Shown: positions 34,187 through 43,321 of the stretch, one piece after another | Numbering within the stretch: the stretch's first letter is position 1 | Layout of the letters: every line of letters starts with the position of its first letter | DNA from: Bdellovibrio bacteriovorus str. Tiberius | GTDB lineage: Bacteria; Bdellovibrionota; Bdellovibrionia; Bdellovibrionales; Bdellovibrionaceae | DNA length: 64,000 bases | NCBI RefSeq assembly: GCF_000317895.1 | Contig: NC_019567.1 | Span: 1,364,001 to 1,428,000 of the forward strand | Reading direction: 5' to 3' | Notes under the pieces: model-generated | Seen by the model: the letters and a program-made list of their open reading frames with translations, nothing else | The model's database searches: none | What the model was told of the DNA's origin: nothing | Translations under genes and position numbers: made by a program

Positions 34187-34286
34187 GGGATCATTATGCC
34201 AAAGAAGTGCGGTCAGGTCATCGCGCTCGATGGTCAATTTTTTTTAATCGAACCCCCTGAACAGGGGATCCGATGATTCCACAATC

Positions 34287-34562
34287 TTACTTGGACTTTG
34301 AAGAGTTGATGATCTTGTATTCACCGGCTTTTGAAATCGCCGCTTGAATCTGATCTTGAGAAATCGTTGAACCGGCTTTAGGTGAGACAATCACTTTGCC
34401 GACAGTAACATCGCATTTTTCCAGGCCATCCATTTTGCATACCTGAGCCTTGATGGAGCGGGCGCAGGAGGTGCAGTGCATGCCTTCCACTTCGTAGGTG
34501 ATTGTTTCCGCCAGGGCGGTTTGGCACAGTAGCAGGGCGGTCACAGCCAAAAGTTTCTTCAT
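34287..34562 (-). CDS. Exported heavy-metal-associated (HMA) domain protein
   Basis: The 91-residue protein has a signal peptide (MKKLLAVTALLLCQTALA) and one HMA domain with the metal site GMHCTSCARSIK (Cys30, Cys33). This is the fold of copper chaperones and MerP. Export suggests a periplasmic metal-binding role like MerP. AAGGAG before the ATG at 34562 decides the start. No metal ATPase gene is next to it. Confidence 0.9.
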   Translation of the reverse strand: MKKLLAVTALLLCQTALAETITYEVEGMHCTSCARSIKAQVCKMDGLEKCDVTVGKVIVSPKAGSTISQDQIQAAISKAGEYKIINSSKSK

Positions 34563-34681
34563 TTTGGGGTCTCCTTGATGGTGCAAAGACAGTATACCCT
34601 TCAAAACCGCACGGCTAGGGCTTTATTTGCTCAAAAAGAGGGCATAGGACGCCATGATATTAAGTTTTTTTAAAAATAATG

Positions 34682-34710
34682 TTGTCAGGGGTGTCCGACT
34701 TGGCTATAAA
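34682..34710 (+). promoter_or_regulatory. Promoter of tRNA-Asp
   Basis: TTGTCA (34682-34687) and TATAAA (34705-34710) are separated by 17 bases, an almost ideal sigma-70 promoter, 20 bases before the tRNA. Confidence 0.75.
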
Positions 34711-34730
34711 TGATTCTCCGAAACGCCACT

Positions 34731-34807
34731 GGGGTGGTAGTTAAGTTGGTTATAACGTCCGCCTGTCACGCGGAAGGCCGCGGGTTCGAGTCCCGTCCAC
34801 CCCGCCA
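34731..34807 (+). tRNA. tRNA-Asp (GTC)
   Basis: The 77-base gene folds as a standard cloverleaf: acceptor GGGGTGG pairs with CCACCCC, the anticodon loop is CTGTCAC with anticodon GTC at 34765-34767, the T loop is TTCGAGT, the discriminator is G73, and the CCA end is encoded. A strong promoter precedes it and a terminator follows. Confidence 0.98.
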
Positions 34808-34832
34808 TTTTTTCCTAAAAATGGCCAAAATC

Positions 34833-34858
34833 ACCGAAGCTGAGTCTTCGGTTTTTTT
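34833..34858 (+). terminator. Terminator after tRNA-Asp
   Basis: ACCGAAG and CTTCGGT form a stem (34833-34839, 34846-34852) followed by seven T. Confidence 0.85.
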
Positions 34859-35028
34859 ATGCCTAAAATCTGCCAAAACCATCACAAAATCTTACTCGCA
34901 AGCGATTGCTTGCATCTAAGGCACATGTCGACAACACTATCTGCTATATGGGATTTATCACGGATCGAATGCCTACCTATATGCCAGTTATTGGAATTTC
35001 ATTCGATCTTCCGGGGCAAAAGCGGCGA

Positions 35029-35775
35029 GTGAAGTCGCTTCTTCTTATCTTCTTCGTGTTAACCATCAGCCTATGCGCTCAGGCTGAAGATAAAATGATC
35101 ATTCGAGCCTCCATTCCTGCCGGATTGGCCCCACCTTTGCTGATTGAAAAGGGCGATAAAAAAGAGGGTCTCATTGTGGACTATACCAACGCCCTCGCTG
35201 AAATCCTGGGTCGTAAAGCTCAGTTTAGCGTCGTCACCCGCTATCGTCTGCTTGGATACTTGTTAAAAGGGCAAATGGATATCCTCTGCTACACGTCCCC
35301 CTTGTGGGACAGTAGTCAGGACAAAATGGATTTTTCAAAAACGCTTTTTATAAAACGGGAGATAGTCATTGGTCAGGCCCCCATGCCCAAGACGGTCGAA
35401 GGCCTCAAGGGAAAAACTCTGGGAACTATGCTTCAATATGTCTACCCAACTCTGGATCCTTATTTTTCCACCGGAAAGATAAATCGCGAGGACAACGTCA
35501 GCGAGGAAGCCAATTTAAAAAAGCTTCTTCATGGAAGAATTCAATACGTCGTCACCGATCAGATCTTTCTGGATTATTTTCGCTTGAAAAACCCGGACAT
35601 CACAAAAAATCGGCAGACTATTTTTCTTAAAGACTATCCGATCATATGTTCAACCAGTCGCTTGGGACGAGTCACTAAAAAGGACCTGGACAATGCGATC
35701 ACAAAGCTAAAGTCTTCAGGGAAGCTTGAACTGCTGTTTAAGAAATATGGCAGCACCATGATTAATGGTGAATAA
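35029..35775 (+). CDS. Periplasmic solute-binding-like protein (family 3 type)
   Basis: The protein has a signal peptide (KSLLLIFFVLTISLCAQA) and a complete family 3 solute-binding fold: EGLIVDYTNALAEILGRK, LLKGQMDILCYTSPL, VEGLKGKTLGTM and the C-terminal AITKLKSSGKLELLFKKYG. The start is uncertain: the GTG at 35029 gives a normal 19-residue signal, while ATGs at 34969 and 34981 or an upstream TTG would lengthen the N-region; none has a good ribosome site. It is the third orphan binding protein of the window and has no transporter genes beside it. Confidence 0.8.
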   Translation: MKSLLLIFFVLTISLCAQAEDKMIIRASIPAGLAPPLLIEKGDKKEGLIVDYTNALAEILGRKAQFSVVTRYRLLGYLLKGQMDILCYTSPLWDSSQDKMDFSKTLFIKREIVIGQAPMPKTVEGLKGKTLGTMLQYVYPTLDPYFSTGKINREDNVSEEANLKKLLHGRIQYVVTDQIFLDYFRLKNPDITKNRQTIFLKDYPIICSTSRLGRVTKKDLDNAITKLKSSGKLELLFKKYGSTMINGE

Positions 35776-35959
35776 AAAAAGGGTGTCTGGAAGTTCCCAA
35801 GCTCGTCTCAATTTGCAACAAGGCTGCGTATTTCAAATTAAGACATAACAGATTTGGTTGGCGTTTTTGGCGCCTTCGACAGTTCTGACGGCGTGGAATC
35901 AAGTTTATCCCACCTGGGGCTGGAATGACCTTGGCAATGTAAATGGTCAGAGGTGCCTT

Positions 35960-36475
35960 ATGAAAAAAGTCTTGTTGGCAACTGTCTTAATTTTGAACTT
36001 CTCTGCCTTCCATGCTCATGCGAACCTGCTGCCATTCGCTCAGGATGTCAGTGTAGGTGATTACTCTGTCGCTGTTTCAAAAATTAAATTCAGTAAACGC
36101 GCTGACGCCGGTTCCTTTTGTCACACTTTGGGTAAACAACTTGGCTTGAACTTGAAACTGGCGGACCTTGAAGAGGTCATTCAAGTTGCAGCTTTCGGTA
36201 AACCGCAATTGGACAGCATGATGGTGCAGATTAAGAAGCAAGATGGCTCTGTTGATACGGCTATCGTCGCTTGGGATAACAAGAAAAAAATCAAAATCGA
36301 CAAAGAGAATCCAGCGAACGTTGATACTCACCTGGTACTTAGAATTCGTGGCGGCGACGGCGTTGTCAGAGAAACAACCCTCAAAGAACTGAAAGAGCTA
36401 GGGGCCGTCGATTATCAGAATAGACCCATTGATAAGCTTCCGGCCTTTTGCATTCACGATATTAAAAAACAATAG
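35960..36475 (+). CDS. Secreted hypothetical protein
   Basis: The 171-residue protein starts with a signal peptide (MKKVLLATVLILNFSAFHAHA) and continues as a small domain with two Cys (SFCHTLGKQLGL and PAFCIHDI) that could form a disulphide. No family is recognised. The ATG at 35960 is chosen for the signal peptide and the upstream AGAGG. It ends 5 bases from the convergent secreted gene at 36481. Confidence 0.82.
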   Translation: MKKVLLATVLILNFSAFHAHANLLPFAQDVSVGDYSVAVSKIKFSKRADAGSFCHTLGKQLGLNLKLADLEEVIQVAAFGKPQLDSMMVQIKKQDGSVDTAIVAWDNKKKIKIDKENPANVDTHLVLRIRGGDGVVRETTLKELKELGAVDYQNRPIDKLPAFCIHDIKKQ

Positions 36476-36480
36476 TCAGG

Positions 36481-37020
36481 CTATTTGCAGCGAGCCTTTG
36501 AACTAAGAACAAGCGCCCGTGCTTGTTCTTCTGTACTGGCAGTGCCGATCGAGCAGGTATCCGCCCCATCCAAGCGAACCGCATACACGACTTCCACATC
36601 TGACGTTCCATCTTCCGTGGCTTCAGACAGGCGATAGATAAAGCCAATCCACTGCAACGATCCGCTGCCGTCTTCCAAAGAATTCGTTTTACGGTACATC
36701 CATTCCACTTTAGGTGAAGCCAGGTCATGGAACGAGTACGGGTTATTCAGTGCAATCTGCTGACCACCGTAAGCCAATTCCGGATGATAGCGAAGGTCGC
36801 CGCCAGCGATGTTTAGTTGATACCCGCCAAAACCCTTGCATTCAGCATCATAGAAATCAATCGGGGACTGCTCTGTTGCCGCACTGATTTCAACGCACTC
36901 GGTGGATAAATTAGTAAACACGCTGCCAACGGAGACCTGACGGCCTTCCTCGGCATAGGCCGTCAAAGTGGTCATTGAAATCATCGAAATCATCGCAATT
37001 GAAGAAAGAAACTGTTTCAT
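36481..37020 (-). CDS. Secreted hypothetical protein
   Basis: The 179-residue protein has a Met-rich signal peptide (MKQFLSSIAMISMISMTTLT, cleavage near AYA) and four Cys in the mature part, likely forming two disulphides. The fold looks beta-rich. I do not recognise the family. AAAGGA precedes the ATG. Confidence 0.82.
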   Translation of the reverse strand: MKQFLSSIAMISMISMTTLTAYAEEGRQVSVGSVFTNLSTECVEISAATEQSPIDFYDAECKGFGGYQLNIAGGDLRYHPELAYGGQQIALNNPYSFHDLASPKVEWMYRKTNSLEDGSGSLQWIGFIYRLSEATEDGTSDVEVVYAVRLDGADTCSIGTASTEEQARALVLSSKARCK

Positions 37021-37225
37021 CGTCCGATCCTTTACTGTTGGTAAGTCACTGACGAACTATTTATTGCGCCCGCTAAGAAAACACGAGCGGAACTTTAAGC
37101 TCCTGCCGAGTGACAGCAACATTTTGTATGCTTTGAACAGACTTCAACGGGGGCTTTTTATTTGTCTTCTGGTAATGGTGTCGCTAGAATCCTTCCCAAT
37201 TAGACCCGTCTAGTAAAGGACCGAT

Positions 37226-37363
37226 ATGGAAACGCCCCACGATACAGAGATGGCAGAAAAAGAAGTACGTCGCAAAACCCTTTGGGTGCTTGGCTTGACG
37301 TTTATTTTGCCGGTACTAATCACTTTGTGCGGCATCTATTACATCGTGTCCACAGGAAAGTAA
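37226..37363 (+). CDS. 45-residue single-pass membrane protein
   Basis: This short frame (ATG 37226, TAA 37361-37363) encodes a polar N-terminus (METPHDTEMAEKEVRRKT) followed by one strong membrane helix (LWVLGLTFILPVLITLCGIY) and a four-residue tail. AAAGGA lies 6 bases before the ATG. The positive residues before the helix predict an N-in topology. The clean layout makes it a probable real gene. Its function is unknown. Confidence 0.7.
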   Translation: METPHDTEMAEKEVRRKTLWVLGLTFILPVLITLCGIYYIVSTGK

Positions 37364-37386
37364 TTCGCCGGATCATTTCAGGCGTT

Positions 37387-38877
37387 TCAAGACAGCTTCA
37401 TTGTTCCACGCTCATTAAAGCTTTGGTGCCATGCAAAGGCCCGCTCAATCACATGAGGTGTATGCCCCCCGCGAGCCAGGGCTTCTTTATAGTAAGCTTT
37501 AAGCTGGTCGCGATATTCGGGGTGAACGCAACTTTCAATCACACGTAAAGCACGCTCTCGTGGCGCCAGACCGCGCAAATCCGCCAGTCCCTGGTCGGTG
37601 ACCAGGATGTCCACGTCGTGTTCGTTGCTGTCGACGTGAGTCACCATGGGAACAACGTGGGAAATGTTGTTATTCTTGGAGGCAGACTGAGTCACGAAAA
37701 TACTTAGATATGAATTTCGGGCGAAGTCTCCGGATCCACCAATCCCGTTCATCAGTTTGTTGCCACCGATGTGGGTGCTGTTGACGTTTCCATAAAGGTC
37801 AAACTCGATGGCTGTATTGATGGCGATGACGCCCAGACGGCGAATGACCTCGGGTGAATTGCTGATTTTTTCCGGGCGCAGCAAGACTTTGCCACGATAT
37901 TGATCCAGATTCGCAAAGAATTTTTCATAGCAGCCTTCAGTCACGGCGAAAGAACAGGCTGAAGCGAATTTCATTTTGCCGGAATCAATCAGTTCAAAGG
38001 TGCTGTCCTGCAAAACTTCGGAATACATCTGCAGATTTTCAAAATTTCCTTTCTTGAAGCCGCTAAAGACGGCATTGGCAATATTCCCAATGCCTGTCTG
38101 CAGCGGTGGAAGATTCATGGACAAGCGGCCTTTTTTTACTTCCTGATTAAAGAAATCCATCAGGTGATCAGAGATTGCCTGGGTTTTGACGTCGACAGCA
38201 CTGAGATCCACCGGGCTGTCTTTGATGTCAGAGATAACAATGCCCGCGATTTTCGCCGGATCAATATCCATTGTTTCAGTCCCGATACGAGAGCTGGGTT
38301 CTGTCACTGGAATGATCTGGCGGTGTGGCGACAGACCCGTGGCAAAGATATCGTGGAAGCCGCGAATCTCAAGTGGGATGGTCGTGTTAACTTCCAAAAT
38401 CACGGACTTGGCGTGCCGGGCATAGGTCAGATTGTTGCCAACCGAAGTCGTTGGCAGGATGGAACCGTCCTCATAAATAGCAGCCACCTCAATAACAGCA
38501 ATGTCCACTGACGGTAAAAAGCCATAAGCCAGCAGTTCGGCAGTTTCCCCCAGATGAGGATCGGTGAACATCACGTCGCCGGTATTAATTTTTTTGCGCA
38601 GCAGGGGATCGGCTTGAAAGGGCATGCGTCGGGCGATCACATCGGCCTCGGCCAGCAAACCGTCCAGATTGTGGCCCAGTGATGCTCCGGTCATTAAATT
38701 TATTTTCAGGGGATTCTTTTTTGCTTTTTCAACCAGAGCTTTCAATGTGGCTTTGGCATCGCCTGCTTTGGTGAATCCGCTGGCGCCCACGACCATTCCA
38801 TCCTTGATAAGTTCAGCAGCTTGTTCCGCAGATATGATTCTATTTCGGTACTTTTCGGCAATGCGGTCGCGGTGCAT
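37387..38877 (-). CDS. Acetyl-CoA hydrolase / succinyl-CoA:acetate CoA-transferase family
   Basis: The 496-residue protein belongs to the class I CoA-transferases of the Ach1/Cat1/AarC group, which exchange CoA between acetate and succinate or hydrolyse acetyl-CoA. The N-terminal GMVVGASGFTKAGDAK, the TGASLGHNLDG segment, VTEGCYEKFF, IGGNKLMNGIGGSGDFARN and the HVDSNEHDVDILVTDQGLADLRG C-terminal motif (split here by its 20-residue core) are typical. The ATG at 38877 is preferred because GGGAGA precedes it; a TTG at 38892 is the alternative. It could feed acetate carbon to the TCA cycle together with fumC-type steps. Confidence 0.93.
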   Translation of the reverse strand: MHRDRIAEKYRNRIISAEQAAELIKDGMVVGASGFTKAGDAKATLKALVEKAKKNPLKINLMTGASLGHNLDGLLAEADVIARRMPFQADPLLRKKINTGDVMFTDPHLGETAELLAYGFLPSVDIAVIEVAAIYEDGSILPTTSVGNNLTYARHAKSVILEVNTTIPLEIRGFHDIFATGLSPHRQIIPVTEPSSRIGTETMDIDPAKIAGIVISDIKDSPVDLSAVDVKTQAISDHLMDFFNQEVKKGRLSMNLPPLQTGIGNIANAVFSGFKKGNFENLQMYSEVLQDSTFELIDSGKMKFASACSFAVTEGCYEKFFANLDQYRGKVLLRPEKISNSPEVIRRLGVIAINTAIEFDLYGNVNSTHIGGNKLMNGIGGSGDFARNSYLSIFVTQSASKNNNISHVVPMVTHVDSNEHDVDILVTDQGLADLRGLAPRERALRVIESCVHPEYRDQLKAYYKEALARGGHTPHVIERAFAWHQSFNERGTMKLS

Positions 38878-39035
38878 GGAGCGTTCTCCCAAGTGACGTG
38901 GTGAAGGAACCAGTGTCTCATCTTGACATGGTTTTTCAAGCGGGAAGTCTTTTGTTGCTGAACTGAATACGTATTAATAAAAAACTGAAATCTCCACCTA
39001 TGTGCGATATTCCATGGGTTGCTATTATATCAGCC

Positions 39036-39800
39036 ATGAACATAACCAAGACTCATGGTGCCTTTGTTCTTTCGCTGTTGATTTTGACCGGGTGGAATGT
39101 CGGGTGCTCTCCGGCGGCAAGTTTTCATGCGCAGGGGGTGTCGGATGTGGGGAATGCTTTGGCGCAAGCCTCGGTCACCTGTTTGGCTCCTGCAGGGGTG
39201 TCGGCAAGGCCTTCCACCATTGAAGACGTTGTCGTTCTGATAAATTCACTGCCAAAGCCCGTCACGCTCAGTTGTTTTTTGGAAAGCCTGGAGCGACCCT
39301 TGAACATTACTTTGACCAACAGTCAAATGAGCGCGCAACCGGCGGCAGGCAATCGCAGTCCGCGCGTCTTTATCCTGAACGAAAAGCTTTATATGTCGGT
39401 GGTTTCCGAAGGACGGGGTCGCGACTATCTGGAGTTGAGCTATCAGACGACGGCAACGACATCGGTGAAGGCTGAGATTGAGTTTCCCATCATGCAATCG
39501 ATTTCCAAAAGCAAGCCCTACAGCGGTGTGCGCTTTGGGAACGGTACAAACTGCAGTTCTTGCCACCGCGCTGAAAAACAGATCGGCACCATTGAGGGCG
39601 CACCCATGTTTGAATCCTGGGCCTATCAGCCGGATAAAGAGACCCTGGTGGACTTGCAGCAATTTGAAAATGAACTGAAGATCTGCAATTTTTCCAAAGA
39701 ACCTGAACGCTGCGAAATTATCAGGGCCGTCCTGGGACACGGCGAAGTGCAAAGTCAGGATTTTCCGAAAAGCATGTATTTTAATTTTTCGGTGTGGTGA
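39036..39800 (+). CDS. Putative lipoprotein with a CxxCH haem motif
   Basis: The 254-residue protein has a hydrophobic signal ending in NVGC (Cys24), a likely but imperfect lipobox, and a single CSSCH motif near residues 173-177, the site for covalent c-type haem. The rest does not look like a compact cytochrome c, and no distal Met ligand is certain. It may be a haem- or metal-binding envelope lipoprotein. No ribosome site is seen; TATTAT lies 7 bases before the ATG. Upstream ATG at 39000 is less likely. Confidence 0.75.
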   Translation: MNITKTHGAFVLSLLILTGWNVGCSPAASFHAQGVSDVGNALAQASVTCLAPAGVSARPSTIEDVVVLINSLPKPVTLSCFLESLERPLNITLTNSQMSAQPAAGNRSPRVFILNEKLYMSVVSEGRGRDYLELSYQTTATTSVKAEIEFPIMQSISKSKPYSGVRFGNGTNCSSCHRAEKQIGTIEGAPMFESWAYQPDKETLVDLQQFENELKICNFSKEPERCEIIRAVLGHGEVQSQDFPKSMYFNFSVW

Positions 39801-39813
39801 TTATAAAACGCGT

Positions 39814-40338
39814 TTAAAGGACCGTATAAATCACTTCCAGACAGGTCTCACCATGCTGACGAATTTCTTTGATTTTAAAAGCGGTGTCGGTTTGACGGGC
39901 GAAAAGCTTTTTGCCCTGATTTAAAAAGACGGCCACCGTTTGAATGTGCATCTCGTTCAATAGACCCTGGTCGTAAAATTGCCCGGCCAGATCACCACCG
40001 CCCACAATCCAGATGTTTTTTCCCTGAGCTAATCTCTGCATTTCCTGATGATGGCTGGCAACGTCGCCCTGAACAAAGCGAATGTCAGCGCCGGCGTAAG
40101 GTTTAAGGTTCTGATGGGTGAAGACAAAGCAGGGGACTTTATACGGCCATTCTTCAGCATGCTGTTGCATCCACTTGTAGGTCGATGTACCCATGGCGAG
40201 GGCACCCACGGTGTTTACAAAGGTATCTATGAAGCTGATATCCGTGGGGCCATTTTTAAACAACCATTCCAAAGAGTCGTTGGGGTCAGCAATATACCCA
40301 TCCAAACTAGCCGCAGTGAAATAAATGGTCTTCATCAT
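39814..40338 (-). CDS. Dihydrofolate reductase-like (RibD C-terminal) protein
   Basis: The 174-residue protein has the RibD_C/DHFR-like fold of the YwjB/YyaP type: IYFTAASLDGYIADPNDSLE at the N-terminus, MGTSTYKWM, and IWIVGGGDLAGQFYDQGLL binding NADPH phosphate. The substrate is unknown. Its start overlaps the upstream secreted-protein gene by 4 bases (ATGA). Confidence 0.9.
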   Translation of the reverse strand: MMKTIYFTAASLDGYIADPNDSLEWLFKNGPTDISFIDTFVNTVGALAMGTSTYKWMQQHAEEWPYKVPCFVFTHQNLKPYAGADIRFVQGDVASHHQEMQRLAQGKNIWIVGGGDLAGQFYDQGLLNEMHIQTVAVFLNQGKKLFARQTDTAFKIKEIRQHGETCLEVIYTVL

Positions 40339-40643
40339 TGATTGATAACATCCAGAATCTGGTTGTTGCCGTTGATTTTAAGTTTCAACGGCACGCGACC
40401 TTCCTGAGACTCTGTCAACAAGTGCAGTTTCGATTCAGGAAAGCTCATTAAATTCTTGATGATCAGAAGCTTTGGCAGACCCACTAGCTTAACCATGGCT
40501 TCGTTTTCAATGGCTTCGACGTGTTCAACCACGCCGGTCACGTATAGTTGTGAAGACGCGCCGGCGCTGACCGTGGCGTTCGCCTGTGAGGTCACAACGT
40601 TGAAAGCAGTGAATAGAACTACGATTAAAAGATACTTCGCCAT
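40335..40643 (-). CDS. Small secreted hypothetical protein
   Basis: The 102-residue protein has a signal peptide (MAKYLLIVVLFTAFNVVTSQ, cleavage near ANA) and a small beta-rich mature domain without Cys. No family is recognised. It lies 2 bases after the L,D-transpeptidase gene and overlaps the DHFR-like gene, so all three probably form one minus-strand operon. Confidence 0.75.
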   Translation of the reverse strand: MAKYLLIVVLFTAFNVVTSQANATVSAGASSQLYVTGVVEHVEAIENEAMVKLVGLPKLLIIKNLMSFPESKLHLLTESQEGRVPLKLKINGNNQILDVINQ

Positions 40644-40645
40644 AA

Positions 40646-42220
40646 TTACCGTCCTAATCCTTTTACTTGAGATAAAATTAACTGATTATGTCCATAAACG
40701 TCTTCCACAAAACGGATAACACCATCCGAGTTCATTTGGGAAGTTACAGGTACTAAATAAACCGGCATGGGTTCTTTCAGATCCACACGGGTTTCCTGAT
40801 CGACCAATTGGCCTTCTTTAACCACGAAGTTTTCAATCTGCGGTCGGGACCATTGCGTTCCGGCAAGAAGGTATTCGGCCAGATCCAGCGGTTTTTCCAA
40901 ACGCACGCATCCTGAGCTGCGCAGGCGCTGGGCTTCGCCGAACAAATCGCGCTGGTTCGTGTCGTGCAGATAGATCGCATAGGGATTTGTCATCATGAAC
41001 TTTACAACACCCAATGCATTGTTATAGCTCGGCTTCTGTCTGATGTAAAAATTCACGCTCGAAGACTTAATCGACTTCCAGTTAATGCTGGTGGGGTCAA
41101 TGGTTCTGCTGAAATCAGCGGTGTACACTTCAAATCTGTTGTCTGTGAAATACTTGCGAATGCCTTTTGTGTCGAGCTTCTTCAGGATTTCAACCTTATC
41201 GTTCAGGAATACCGTGGGCGGAATGGTCCATGTCGGGTTCATCACCAGAAATGTGATACGATCCCGCAGTGTCGGAGTTTTTCGTTCCGCGGTGCCATTG
41301 ATCGCTTTAAAGCTCATCGAGACATTGTTCTTTTTGTCCGTCATCATGAAGTGTGAAAATGCCGTATTCACGAAAATATGACGGTCTTCAAGATTCTGTG
41401 GGAACCAGCGCAGTTGTTCCATGTCCGCCTGCAACTGACTGAGTCGATCTAACAAAGACACGCTGAAGAACTTCCAGGTGCGACCGCCGGGTGAAATCAC
41501 TCCATCCGGTTTCATTTTAAGGTTCATTTGAATGTCGTTGATCGCAATTAACATGTCCTGATCAAAAGTGTCATTCATGCTGTCGATGCGATAGCCCAGC
41601 TGACTCAGACGTTCCTTCAGCTTGATGATGACCGGATCTTTTTTACCCAGGGACAAAGGCTTTTTGGCCGGGGTGATTGTTTCCCACAATCCGGTGTCCT
41701 TTAATGGATACAGCTTTTGCATTGCCATTTTTAGGGACTGATAAACGGAAAACTGCGGGGCCATTTTATCAAGGGCCTGTCTTGCGTTGCTTTGGCTGCT
41801 CAGGACGACAAGGCGAACTTGTTCGGCCGTCAGGAGGTCCTTCTTTTTGACTTTGATATCTGAAGCCAAGCCCGTCGGATTGACCGAGCCGGCATAAACA
41901 TCGCGCAGAGCCTTCACATAGACGGCCAGAATCTGACGTCGGTCGAAGTCAGCATCCAGAGTTCCGCGCAGGAAGGACTGCTCAAGATCGCTGCTCCAAT
42001 AGACCGAGGGATTCAGTCCATGCTGCCACACAGACAACAGAGCTTCGCGGATGGAAGCCGCACTAAGGCTGTCGACAGCGGTTAGATAATCAATCGCACC
42101 GGGACCCTGTGTGGGCACCGCTGAAAAATAGGGAGGACTTTGAGCCTTCGCCGTCGAAAGCCCGCCTGCCAAAATCAGGGATGTGATCGCAAGAAATAAG
42201 CGAACAGGTTGTGTATCCAT
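40646..42220 (-). CDS. L,D-transpeptidase, YcbB (LdtD)-like
   Basis: The 524-residue protein has a signal peptide (VRLFLAITSLILAGGLSTAKA), a peptidoglycan-binding-type helical segment (DPVIIKLKERLSQLGYRID, about 193-240), and a YkuD catalytic domain (about 300-470) with YAIYLHDTNQRDLF and the nucleophile in SSGCVRLEKP (Cys near 438). Insertion of a lid-like region before the motif matches YcbB. Such enzymes make 3-3 cross-links in peptidoglycan; in Bdellovibrio they are known to remodel prey wall, which may be its role. Confidence 0.92.
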   Translation of the reverse strand: MDTQPVRLFLAITSLILAGGLSTAKAQSPPYFSAVPTQGPGAIDYLTAVDSLSAASIREALLSVWQHGLNPSVYWSSDLEQSFLRGTLDADFDRRQILAVYVKALRDVYAGSVNPTGLASDIKVKKKDLLTAEQVRLVVLSSQSNARQALDKMAPQFSVYQSLKMAMQKLYPLKDTGLWETITPAKKPLSLGKKDPVIIKLKERLSQLGYRIDSMNDTFDQDMLIAINDIQMNLKMKPDGVISPGGRTWKFFSVSLLDRLSQLQADMEQLRWFPQNLEDRHIFVNTAFSHFMMTDKKNNVSMSFKAINGTAERKTPTLRDRITFLVMNPTWTIPPTVFLNDKVEILKKLDTKGIRKYFTDNRFEVYTADFSRTIDPTSINWKSIKSSSVNFYIRQKPSYNNALGVVKFMMTNPYAIYLHDTNQRDLFGEAQRLRSSGCVRLEKPLDLAEYLLAGTQWSRPQIENFVVKEGQLVDQETRVDLKEPMPVYLVPVTSQMNSDGVIRFVEDVYGHNQLILSQVKGLGR

Positions 42221-42450
42221 TTCCAGTCACCTCGTGGCAACGGGTACTACAAGAACTTTGCCAGCGCCGGAAAGAAACTGAATGTGATTTGGATACTATT
42301 TGAGAAATATCTTCATATCAGGCTGTCAGGCAGTGACACTTCTGGTGCCTCGCTCAGTCGCTGGACAGCCGGGGTCAGCTCCAGGCGGCTTATAGTTCTT
42401 CTAAGGTTCTGTGGCGTAGGCATAAGACTGGCAAGGGTGTTTAAAGCCTT

Positions 42451-43308
42451 ATGAAAAGACTGTTAGTGCTTCTTTCACTTCTATTGATCAACTGCCAGGA
42501 AAGCCCGGAAAGCCTTCAAGGGACAGCCGTGGATTCGGCACAAGGGCAAGGGATTATCGGTGGGGCGACGGTTCCGGTTCAAAGTGATCTGTCGCAGATG
42601 GTTGTCAGCGTGCGGACCTACTACAACACCCGTGTTGAGATTATTAACGGCCAGAAGGTCGAAATCAATGACGTGTTTCAATGCACGGGAATTCCACTGA
42701 GCAGACAGCTGATTTTGACGGCGGGCCATTGTCTGATGACTCCAGATGGGTATTTACGCACGGTCGAATTTAAAACCAAAGCCGGAGAGCATCTGGCCTA
42801 TGCAGAAGAAACGTTCGTTTTGCCTGAACAGTACAAAGCCGGAAATCAGGATTTTGATTTTGGGATTTTGAAGTTAAAGAAACAGCTGCCCCAGGACATC
42901 ATTATCACGCCCCTGATGGATCACTCGGTGGGGGACTTGCGCTCTGTTCTTGCGGCCGGTTATGGGCGCACCAATGGCGTCTGGTCTGATATCAAGGGCG
43001 ATGGTGCTAACACCCTGCGGTCGGTTCAGTTGAGGGTGTCAGCCTTCTCAAAAAATGAAAACCGTTTCCGTGTCCAGCAGACCCAAGGCAAAGGTTTTTG
43101 CCAGGGGGATTCTGGTGGCCCTGCATTTGCCCGAATCAAAGGGCAGACCTATGTGGTGGGGATTGCCTCGAAAACCACCCGTAGCTCGGGGGAACCCGCT
43201 ACGGCTGATACTGAACGCTGCACCGATGAGGGCATTTATATCAACGTTCAAAAGCAATTTGGTATGATCCTAGAGCTGGCCAGGTCGTTAACCCCGGTAC
43301 AGGATTAA
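42451..43308 (+). CDS. Trypsin-like serine protease lipoprotein
   Basis: The 285-residue protein begins with a lipoprotein signal (LLVLLSLLLINC, Cys15). The trypsin-like domain has an IIGG N-terminus at 35-38, LTAGHC (His93), DFDFGIL (Asp136) and GDSGGP (Ser221), so the catalytic triad is complete. The IIGG start implies zymogen activation by cleavage after Gly34. It may digest prey proteins or mature envelope proteins; its anchoring predicts the outer membrane. Confidence 0.92.
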   Translation: MKRLLVLLSLLLINCQESPESLQGTAVDSAQGQGIIGGATVPVQSDLSQMVVSVRTYYNTRVEIINGQKVEINDVFQCTGIPLSRQLILTAGHCLMTPDGYLRTVEFKTKAGEHLAYAEETFVLPEQYKAGNQDFDFGILKLKKQLPQDIIITPLMDHSVGDLRSVLAAGYGRTNGVWSDIKGDGANTLRSVQLRVSAFSKNENRFRVQQTQGKGFCQGDSGGPAFARIKGQTYVVGIASKTTRSSGEPATADTERCTDEGIYINVQKQFGMILELARSLTPVQD

Positions 43309-43321
43309 AGCTGCGTTTAAG

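Noticed and set aside
34246-34275. Hairpin CCCCTG...CAGGGG after the HMA gene as a terminator
   Set aside because: On the minus strand it is followed by A residues rather than T; the T run lies on the wrong side.
37216-37230. ACCGATAT at the start of the 45-residue gene as a sigma-28 -10 box
   Set aside because: It overlaps the start codon, leaving no room for a transcription start before the ATG.
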